A DNA stretch of 64,000 bases from Closterium sp. NIES-65 (taxonomy: Eukaryota > Streptophyta > Zygnematophyceae > Desmidiales > Closteriaceae): the NCBI GenBank assembly GCA_948144175.1, contig CANXME010002585.1:117539-181538 (forward strand), in the 5' to 3' direction. Position numbers and translations under genes: made by a program. Below, piece after piece: positions 33,662 through 42,397 of this stretch (the first letter of the stretch is position 1; each line of letters opens with the position of its first letter). The notes below the pieces were generated by a model. That model saw only the letters and a program-made list of their open reading frames with translations, was not told the DNA's origin and searched no databases.

Positions 33662-34085
33662 TGTTGGAATAACCGAAAGGTTATATAAAGCATTCCCGAA
33701 GCTGTTCCACTGTACCAGTACCGCAATAGCTCATATAGAGCATGAGGAATGTCGAGAGTCACCCGAAGGTCAACCGTCTGAGAAAGTCAACGGTCGTGAC
33801 CCTTGACAATCAAGTAACCGCGCGACAGTTAACTCACTGCAACATGGTAACTGTCGAGCATAGCAATAGTCACGGTTACTGTAGCCATGCAATACAGTTA
33901 ATAAGGGAATGTACCCCTCAGAGTACATGGCTAGCTAGTTTTCTACTTAATCTCTTGTACTCCTATCTTTCAATCATCTTGTTTACTTTCAATCATTATT
34001 CAACAAGGTCACTACAGAGACTTTATTGTCTCCTTACAGACTTAACAGATTCTATCCTCTCACTGAATCCTTGGTTATATCAGCA
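33662..34085 (+). repeat. Copia-4 3' LTR (424 bp)
   Basis: It begins TGTTGGAATAACC directly after AAGGGGAG and ends TATATCAGCA, followed by GATTG. It ends only 107 bases from the stop codon of the receptor kinase gene, which is transcribed towards it. Confidence 0.93.
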
Positions 34086-34096
34086 GATTGTATTTT

Positions 34097-34184
34097 TTGC
34101 CTGGTAAAACCAGCGAGAGGTTTCGGGTTTATAAGATTTTTCAGCGTGAACCTGATACGAGGCTCGCTTGATACGAAGTTAGGA
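34097..34184 (+). repeat. Dispersed repeat R1, copy 2
   Basis: It aligns with 22876-22965. It sits between Copia-4 and the kinase stop codon, so it lies in the probable 3' UTR of the kinase gene. Confidence 0.6.
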
Positions 34185-34191
34185 TCACGGT

Positions 34192-37100
34192 CTAAGCCGG
34201 GGGCATGGCCCCATAACTAAACACCCCGCTACGATCAAATCCGCTAGAATCAAACGACGCATCCAAGCCCTCCTCATATCCCCCCTCACCCCTCTCACCT
34301 CCACCTTCTCCCTCACCAAATCCCTCTCCTGCTCTGTATTCTTGATTAGGAGCAGCAACACCACCGCCACCACCAATTCGACCTGCATTCCCACCACTTG
34401 CGCCTGCTACAATGACACCTGCTCCAGTTGCGCCTCCCCCAGCAGCTGCCGACGCCCCTCGGAAGGCGGCAACTGGTGCAGGTTTCATCTGCACGCCTAC
34501 GTCGTGACTCACAACATAAGTTCCCCCAGTGCTTCTTGGATCATTTTGACCTGTTGGAACACAAGCACCATCAAGCTCTCTATCCCTCATACCCCGGATA
34601 TCCCCACCAGTGGCCTCAGAAGCACCTGCTGCTGCTACCCCTGCTGCTCTGCCCTTGTATGCTGGGGGTCCCGGTGTTCTTTTCGAGGATGGAGGAGGAA
34701 GAGGCGCATAACAAGCAGGGGTGGGTTGCGGTTGAGAGCGGTTAGGAGGGATAGGGGGGTCTGGGGTGAGAGGAGAATCACCAGCGTCAGAACGAGAAGG
34801 AGAGGCAGAGCTGATTGCTGCAGCCAATGCTGCACCTGCGGTACCTCCCACTGCCAAACCTTCCACCCCCGAGCCTGCCGCCGCCAAACCTGCCCCCCCT
34901 TCTCCACCACCCTGCCCCACCTGCTTCCCAGCTCCGGCAAACCGCGTCAGCCCCGCCCCACCCGGGCCAGCTCCCGAGCCTGACGGCGCGGTACGGAAGT
35001 CTGCCGAATCGTGAGACGGCGGTCCGGAGGAAATGAAGCGGGAAATCGCCTCCGGCTCAAGAACAGCCTCTAGCTCAGCCACAACTCGGGACATAGAGGG
35101 GCGGGCGGCAGGGTTCTGGATGTCGGTGCAGCGAAGGGCGAGGTCGAAGACGTGGTGAAGCTCGTCTGCAGGGTAAAGGCCCATGGTTGGGTCCACTATG
35201 GATGGTAATCCCCCTCTGTCAAACCGATCCTTCACCTGGGGAGGTTAAGGGGAGGGAGGTGGAATGGGGGGAAGGGAAGACATAGGTGATATGGAGGTGT
35301 TTGAGGTGGTTGAGTGCGGTGCAGTGCAGGGCGAGGTCAAACACATGGTGCAGCTCGTCTGCAGGGTACAGCCCTATGGTTGGGTCCACGATGGATGGTA
35401 AGTCACCCCTGTCAAACCGATCCTTCACCTGGGGGAGGATAGGGGCGAGGGACACAAGTGGAATTGGAGGGGTTTGAAGCGGTGAACTTCGGTGCAGTGC
35501 AGGGCAGGTGCAGCGCAGAGCAAGGTCGAAGACATGGTACAGCCCCATGGCGGGATATACTATGGCTGGCAGGTGGGGTTTAGGGAGAGGGAGAGAGGCG
35601 GTATGCGGTTGGGTGTGGTGCAGCTCGTCTGCAGGGTACACCCCTACGTGCCAAGTGGTGAGGTGTGATGTGAGCTCCCTTACCCCCACCCACCCAAGCT
35701 CCCTCACCTGATTCCGCCGGCCCAGCCCGCCTCAGCTCACATCGAATCGGTAGGGGCGGTTGACTTTGTGCGGCCCCTTGCCGGTGAGCAGTTCAAGTAG
35801 CACGATGCCGAGCGAGTACACGTCGATGCGCTTCGAGGAGTGCCCCGTGCGCAGATAGTCCGGGTCACAGTAGCCCTGGGGGAGATGGGTGAAGAGGAGG
35901 AGGTGGTGGGAGTATAGGCAGCAGGGTTAGGAGTGTGGGTTTGCTTGCCCCGCACACTGGTGCGGTAACATGTCGATGCGCTCGGAGGAGTGCCCCGTGC
36001 GCAGATAGTCCGGGTCGCAGTAGCCCTGAGGGGCGGAGAAAAGGCACAAGGGAGGGCAAACAAAGGCAGGGCGAGTGGGATGAAGGGACAGGGTAGGAAG
36101 TGCCCCCTGTGCAGATAGCCCGGGTCGCAGTAGCCCTGAGGGGGAAGGGGTTGGCGCGGGAGGGGGGTGTATGGGGGGCAGTATGGAATGGGATGAAGGG
36201 ACCGGGTAGATAGTCCGGGTTGCAGTAGCCCTGGGGGTGGGGAAAGTAGGGGGAAAGAGGGGAAGTAGGGAGGGAAGAGGGGAGGAGGGGGCTACTTCAG
36301 TACACACACCATTCCACTACTTCATAAACACTCATAACACGTGACGCGCTGCAGCAACGAGCACTCACAGAGGTGCCTTGGATGGTGACTGACATCTTCC
36401 GCAGCTCCTCGGGCGTCATGGGCTTGGACGTGCCAAAGTCAGCAAGTGGAACTGGACTCACTTGCCACTCAACTACCCGTGAGCACTCACAACAAGCACT
36501 CCCAAGAGCACTCACAGCGGTGCCTTGGATGGTTACTGACATCTTCTGCAGCCCCTCAGGCGTCATTGGCTTGGACGTGCCAAAGTCAGCAAGTGGAACT
36601 GGACTCACTCGCCACTCAACTACCCGTGAGCACTCACAACAAGCACTCCCAAGAGCACTCACAGCGGTGCCTTGGATGGTGACTGACGTCTTCCGCAGCT
36701 CCTCAGGCGTCATGGGCTTGGACGTGCCAAAGTCAGCAACCTTGGCCACCACGTGCCGGTCGATCATGACGTTGCTGGGCTTCACGTCCCGGTGGATGAA
36801 GGGTGGCGGAAAGGTGTGAGAGAGGTAGTAAGAGGTGGGCACTATCCAGCCCAAGAAACAGCACTCACAGCGGTGCCTTGGATGGTGACTGACATCTTCC
36901 TCAGCTCTTCCGGAGTCATGGGCTTGGTCGTGCCGAAATCAGCGATCTTAGCCACCACGTGGCGGTCGATCATGATGTTGCTGGGCTTCACGTCCCGGTG
37001 GATGAAGGGCACGTTGATCTCCTCGTGCAGGTATGCTAGTCCTCGTGCCGTGCCCGCTGCTATGAGGAGTCTTTCTGTCCAGTTGAGAGGCGGACGGCTG

Positions 37101-40042
37101 TGGCCTGTGTGGGTTTGCGAGAAGGGAGAAGAGAGGGGCAAGTGGAGGGAAAAGAAGGGGAGAAATGGGGTAAGGGATGAACGGCACGTTGATCTCCTCG
37201 TGCAGGTATGATAGGCCTCTCGCCGTGCCTGCTGCTATGAGGAGTCTTTCTGTCCAGTTGAGTGGCGGACGGCTGTGGCCTGTGTGGGTTTGCGAGAAGG
37301 GAGAAGAGAGGGGCAAGTGGAGGGAAAAAACGGGGAGAAATGGGGTAAGGGAGGAACGGCACGTTGATCTCCTCGTGCAGGTATGCTAGTCCCCTCGCCG
37401 TGCCCGCTGCTATGAGCAGGCGCTCTGTCCAGTTGAGAGGCGGTCGGCTGTGGCCTGTGGTGAAGTGGGGGAAAGGGAAGAGGGAGGAGGAGGGATGAAC
37501 GGCACGTTGAGTCGATCTCCTCGTGCAGGTATGCTAGTCCGTTCGCCGTGCCCGCTGCTATGAGCAGGCGCCCTGTCCAGTTCAGCGGGGGCCGGCTGTG
37601 GCCTGTGGGGTGGGGTGAAAGAGAGAGAATGGAGGAGAGAGGGTTGGGGAGAGGGAGGGAGTGGGGGTTATGAGGATTGAGGGGGGAGGGAAAGGGGCCC
37701 ACCGTCCCGGCCTTCCATACGAGGACACCCCAGCAACCTGGGATTCAAACTCCTCCTCCAATCACTCTGAAGCCAAATCATATTCACGCTCTCTCCAGGT
37801 GGGGTTGAGGTTCTGGGACAGGTCCCCTCCTGCCACGTACTCACACACTCGCAGCTGCTCCCCTCCTTCCGTGCAGTAACGCACCAAACACCCCTGCATC
37901 CACCCACCCCCCACAGACATCTGTGCACCCAAAGCTAAACCCTCTGAGCAGTTTAGAAGCTAATTCATATTCACGCTCTCTCCAGGTGGGGTTGAGGTTC
38001 AGGGACAGGTCCCCTCCCGCCACGTACTTACACACTCGCAGCTGCTCCCTCCCTCCCCGCACCACCGCACCAGCCACCTACACACGCATCTACCTGGCAT
38101 CAACCTGGCTTACAACCAGCCATACAAACGGTACGATTTCCCCAGGACCCAGGAGCCATACTCACGTTCTCTCCACGTCGGGTTAAGGTTCTGCGACAGA
38201 TTCCCTCCCGCCACATACTCATACACCAGCAGCTGCTCGCCTCCCTCCCTGCAGTACCCCACCAGTCGCACCAGGTTCTTATGGCTGACCCGAGACAGCA
38301 GCTCAATCTCCTTTCGGAATTTCCCTGCATCCTGCTTCCGGTCCGCCTTGGCTCTTTTCACCGCTACCACGTCCCCGGAGGATAATTTCGCCTTGTACAC
38401 CATTCCGTAGGTACCCTGCCCGAGATGGTTGCCCGAGGCGAAAGTGTTGGTGGCGTCTACAAGGACTTTCAGGGGAAAGCTGACCACCTTTTGGATGTCA
38501 AACGTCCCCGTGCCTCCACCTGAGCCTGGATCGTCAGGCTCGGGCCGAACCTGCTGCTGCTGTTGTTCTGCCTTTGCACGCACCGCCTCCTCCTCCTGCT
38601 GCTGCTGCTGCCTCTGCTGCTCCTCCTTTTTTAACCTCCGCAGCTGCTGCCGCCTATCCTCCTCCTCCTCATCTCCCCCCTCTTCCCCCCTTCTCTCCTC
38701 TTCTTCCTCCACCCCATCCCCCTCCCTTACCTCTCCACTCCCCACCCGCCCCCCTCTCCCTCTTCTTCCACCCGCCTCGCTCGTTGCCGCCTCCTTCCCC
38801 TTTCCCTTCCCCCTGTCCTCCCCGCCTTTGCTAGAGCTTCCCCCTCCCCCTCCGCCCGCCCCGTGCGCCCTCAGTTCCTCCTCCGGAGCCACAGAGGAAG
38901 TTACAGCCGCACCTGAGGTACCTGGGGATGGGGGTTCGAGGGAGGGAGGGAGGGGTGGGGGATGAGGGGGGAAAAGGGGAAAAGCTCAAGTCCGCGCCAT
39001 AGCCTCTCCGCCCTCCCCCTGCGCCATAGCCTCTCCGCCCTCCCCCTGCGCCCTCAGCTCCTCCTCCAGAGCCACAGAGGAAGTTACGGCCGCACCTGAG
39101 GCACCTGGGGGATGAACAGTCGAGGGAGGGGGGGAGTGGGGCGGAGGAAGTTCAACTCTGCTGCGCCTTCTGCACCTCCCCTCCCCCTCCGCCCTCCCCC
39201 TGCGCCCTAAGTTCCTCCTCCGGAGCCACAGAGGAAGTTACGGCCGCACCTGAGGTACCTGGGGATGGGGGAAAAGGGGGAGAAGGGGAAAATGCGGGTG
39301 AAGGGCGTGAAAAATGGGGACGTGAAGGGAACTGGGGGGGGAGAACGAGGTGAGCAACGAGGGGTGGGAGAGGGGAGCGGAGGGGACAGCGGGCGAGGGG
39401 GGTCTTAAGTGGGGAGAGGAAGGGCGGGGGGTGTGAGAGGAGGGTGGGGGCGGAAGGGGGGGGGGGTGGGTGAGTAGAAGACGTATAGCAGCCGCCTTCC
39501 AAGCAGCTGAGAACAACCTATCCGACACATTGCCTCAATAATTGCATACACGCTACTTGATTCCTTGTAACACCGGCGATGCATTTCCCCAGCACACCTG
39601 AAGATTCTCCTGGCCGTCTGGGCGGCAGTCGCTTCCATAGCATGCACGCGACCACTGTAGCACCCATCGATACAAGCACGGACACCGCGAGAGCCACCAC
39701 CAGCGCTACAACCACAACCGTGTCGCTGCTGCTGCTTCCGCTGCTGCTGCTCCCGCTGCTATTTCCGCTGCTGCTGCTGCTGCTCCCGCCATTGCTCGCG
39801 CTACTGTTCCCGCTGGAGTCAGCAAGCAGCGTTCTACGCGGCCACCGTGGTGAGCTTGTAACGGGTTCGGCTGGCAAGTCGCGACCGGACGCTTCCGCCG
39901 ACGGCGTTTGCACTTGCGCGCAGGAGCGCGCGGCGGAGCTGGCCAATATAGCGGCGACGAGAACCACGTTAAACGATAATATGAGAAGCGCGGGGAAAGG
40001 CCGTGTCTGCATGCTTAAATCGCGGCTCCAACAGATGCTCAT
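34192..40042 (-). CDS. Receptor-like protein kinase, 5 exons, 871 aa
   Basis: Exons: 40042-39598, 38921-38166, 37104-36869, 35875-35741, 35235-34192. All junctions are GT-AG, phases agree and the joined frame is 2616 bases. Exon 1: signal peptide (better from the second Met, residue 11), a Ser/Gly-rich ectodomain of only about 70 residues, and a membrane span ending VACMLW. Exon 2: a charged Glu/Arg/Gln-rich juxtamembrane coiled coil, then the kinase N-lobe with [18 protein letters not shown] and FRKEIELL. Exon 3: [21 protein letters not shown], the HRDVKPSN catalytic loop and the DFG motif (ADFGTTK). Exon 4: GYCDPDYL after GTA, then [16 protein letters not shown]. Exon 5: the kinase C-terminus with DLALRC and RPSMSRVV, then about 280 residues of Gly/Ala/Pro-rich tail. 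All catalytic residues are present, so a membrane Ser/Thr kinase is likely. The ligand is unknown. The introns hold partial exon copies, annotated separately. Confidence 0.85.
35300..35660 (-). repeat. Intron 4: two partial copies of the 5' end of exon 5
   Basis: The nearer copy starts at 35428 with its own CCCCCAG acceptor and reads [31 protein letters not shown], then departs. The farther copy (about 35640-35500) keeps YPADELHH and [12 protein letters not shown] with an internal interruption. They match the real exon 5 start at 35235. Confidence 0.85.
35960..36230 (-). repeat. Intron 3, distal half: three partial copies of the 5' end of exon 4
   Basis: Copies start at 36025, 36135 and 36230, each after a C(C/T)CAG or CCCAG acceptor. 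They read [30 protein letters not shown] and GYCNPDYL. Each copy further from the real exon 4 (35875) is shorter. Confidence 0.87.
36366..36805 (-). repeat. Intron 3, proximal half: three partial copies of the 3' end of exon 3 (147-bp period)
   Basis: The motif TGCCTTGGATGG occurs at 36374, 36521, 36668 and, in exon 3 itself, at 36874. The first three are exactly 147 bp apart. Each copy encodes [12 protein letters not shown](E/G)L(R/Q)K and TIQGT(A/S) and ends with a GTGAGTGC donor. The copy nearest the exon also retains the HRDVKPSN segment but lacks a visible acceptor. Since 147 is a multiple of three, one frame (36854-36297) stays open through all three. Confidence 0.9.
37180..37605 (-). 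repeat. Intron 2, distal half: three partial copies of the 5' end of exon 3
   Basis: Each has a CACAG acceptor followed by HSRPPLNWT(E/G)RLLIAAGTA and YLHEEI, then diverges. The word TGGCCTGTG occurs at 37101 (the real exon), 37276, 37451 and 37599, that is at spacings of 175, 175 and 148 bp. Confidence 0.9.
37770..38090 (-). repeat. Intron 2, proximal half: two partial copies of the 3' end of exon 2
   Basis: Both encode YVAGGDLS(Q/L)NLNPTWRE, matching [17 protein letters not shown] at the end of exon 2, at spacings of 187 and 191 bp. The donor has mutated from CGTGAGT to CGTGAAT in both copies. Confidence 0.88.
39045..39268 (-). repeat. Intron 1: two partial copies of the 5' end of exon 2
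   Basis: Both have a CCCCAG acceptor and encode G(T/A)[10 protein letters not shown](P/L)EEELRAQG, as exon 2 does from 38921. GCGCCCT repeats at 38865, 39048 and 39202 (spacings of 183 and 154 bp). Confidence 0.87.
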
Positions 40043-41378
40043 AGTGGGAACACGTGGAGAATGCTGACACGCTGAATGTAGTTGTACCTCCTGAGACCTT
40101 ATAGTTGGTAGTATCTCCTAGAAGATGAGCATAAGAATTTCATTAGTCTTGGTTGTCTTGGCATCTCTCAAATGCCGACATCCAAATACGACCCCAACTT
40201 TTAAGACTTTTCAAATGTAGGCTCACTTACGTATTTGTACCTGCAAGTAAGGGTTGCAGCTAACATGCGAGTGCCTGACCGCATTGCTGGATCGTAGCTT
40301 TCGCTGCGGGACTTTGGCGTTCGAAATTAAGCGAAGTGGGGTGAGAGCTGTTAGGACGTAAAGCTGCTTGTGCGGGCTCTAGACGGTACCTCCACTCGTG
40401 CTGTTTTTAGGAGGTAAATCTTCTGGTGCTGGTATTAATAGGAACGAAATCGCGAAGGAACGAGAAATATGAAAACACGATTGCTCAATTCAGTCCTGGC
40501 CGCTGCGCTTTTCTGCGGTTTTCGTCACGCGCTCCTTTCGTTCAGAACTTGCAATGCTTCTGTCGGTTCAAAACACCCAACAGGCGCACCAAGACAAGAA
40601 ATTATATGTTACAGAGAGCCACGAATAAATAGAAGCCCGAAGCGCGAATAAATAGAAGCCAGGAGTCGCGCTTCTTACTGGAAATGCCTGACACTACGAA
40701 CTAATAATGCGAAGCGTGAATGCTTCTGAAGCACCTAATAATTGTGGAAAAACAAGGTCGGAGCCAGCCACCAGTTCACTCTCGCCCTACCAAACCATTC
40801 CATCCGTAGAGTTACCGTCCTAGAGCGCAAACCGCCTCGCTCAACCGCATTCAAACGAACTTCCTGAACACACCTACTTAGTTGGATAAGGTCCGTGGGT
40901 GGTGGGACCAGCGAGAATCAACGACGGCACAGAGCACGAGCAGAAATATTGCCGCGCTTTCCGACCCACCTCAATTTCCGCAAATATATTTCGAGGTTAC
41001 CCGTAACAGGCAAAACCTTGGAAACGTCGCAGCCTAAAAAGTTGTCGAAAATAAAGCAGAAGAGGATTCACACTCCCGTTGTTGGGCTGCGCTCGCTGAA
41101 CCAGAGTTCTCAAACTTTCAACGTCGTTGGCTCCACCCGCTGGTTGCAGCAGAAATGCAGCCCACTTACAGAATTCGTCATTTACAGCGAAACTTTTCAA
41201 CGTAACGCTCAAAGGAATCTCCAGAATCTCACATCATACATGATGCTCCGAAAGGAGCATTAGCCCTGGAAAGTTTACCTTCTAGACACACTCAATACTC
41301 AAGGCTTGTTAGTTAGCCAATATGAACATAAGCAGCTCTTATCTATCTTATTACGCAAATATCAATGTCCGGATGTTT
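40043..41378. other. Intergenic spacer upstream of the kinase gene
   Basis: This stretch should contain the kinase promoter and 5' UTR (near 40043-40300) and the 3' UTR of the next gene (near 41300-41378). It is richer in A and T than its surroundings. A short direct repeat CGAATAAATAGAAGCC occurs twice (near 40621-40661). No gene is supported. Confidence 0.55.
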
Positions 41379-42361
41379 CTACCATGCTTCTTGCTCCTCA
41401 ACGTGCGCAGGTAAAGGCATCACGGGTAGCGAAGCTCGCCTTCTATGCGGCAAAGACCTACTTTTACCCGACGACCCAAACACCGGTGCCTCCTCATCCT
41501 CCTCACCCTCCTCTTCTACATCAAACAACCCTCCCCCTCCCACTCTCTTCCTCCCACTCCCCCCCTCGCTTGCGCGGCGGCCTGAAATCGCACAGCCTCT
41601 ACCATTCAAATTTGCATCACACTCCTCATGCCTAACCACAGCCATCTCGTTCTTGTGTGGCTCGGAATCCGAGGGTCTAATGCTAGAAGACTGGTTCGGT
41701 AGCGGTACCGGGGCTTTCCTCCTCGCAGAGAGAGCAGATGGAGACCGCATCAGCAGGCGGGGCGACGGGGAAACGAGGGCCGCTGCAGCGACAGAGTTAG
41801 ATGACTGGGAGCGCGACAGTTTGCAAGAAGACTGCTCCAGTTGCCAGGAAGGGTAAGCACTGGTGAGTGACGGAGCAGGGGGCTTCAGAGAGGATAGGGA
41901 ACGGGAAAGGGAAGAGGAGGAGGAAGCTTGGGAAGAGGATATGATCGCGGCGAGAAACGGGGAGGGCTGCAGGGGTGGAGGCGACACATCTTCCTCCATG
42001 CACGAATCTTCACATGGGGTCATCAAGCCATCGTGTGTGAATTTCTGGAAAACCCCGGCGCCAACTGCAGAGTGAGCGGAAGGCGACCCAAAGGGCATCC
42101 TGACAACCCTGCTTGAAACTGCTGAGCCTGTCTCATAGCTTGAGCTCTTGCCTAGCGCTCTTTTGGGGTCACGGCTGTTTGTCGCACCAGCACGGGCTGC
42201 AAGAGTGGTGGTGAAAGGTGATTCCCTCATGCTCAGGCTGCTCTGGGAGCTGAAGCTGGCCGCCCGCATGTGGGCTGCTAATGGCCGCATTTGGAGCTCC
42301 TGTGGTGCTGATGGGCCTGTTGGGCTTATGTGGCCTGCTGTGGCTGAGCCAGCCCCTGTGC

Positions 42362-42397
<36 letters not shown>

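Larger units (their letters stand above)
23190..34085 (+). mobile_element. Copia-4: Ty1/copia element with 425-bp LTRs and nested insertions
   Basis: The LTRs are 23190-23614 and 33662-34085. The target duplication GATTG is perfect (23185-23189 and 34086-34090). The primer-binding site TGGTATGAGAGCC follows the 5' LTR and the purine tract AAGGGGAG precedes the 3' LTR. The internal order is gag, protease, pre-integrase, integrase, RT, RNase H, the copia order. The integrase is split by the compound element 26793-31030. It belongs to a different copia lineage from Copia-1, -2 and -3, as shown by its longer LTRs and a classical zinc knuckle. Confidence 0.94.

Noticed and set aside
34200..35050. 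Plus-strand ORF 34342-34983 (213 codons)
   Set aside because: Antisense of the Gly/Ala-rich tail of the kinase; no domain.
35219..35707. A separate small kinase-fragment gene (162-codon ORF)
   Set aside because: It reads through intron 4 and its two exon 5 copies; better explained as part of the kinase intron.
36842..37702. Several complete kinase genes in tandem
   Set aside because: Only edge fragments of exons are repeated; no second N-lobe, HRD-to-DFG exon with both splice sites, or C-lobe is complete.
40426..41263. Small plus-strand ORFs in the spacer upstream of the kinase
   Set aside because: Short, without domains, codon bias or homologous partner; left as spacer.
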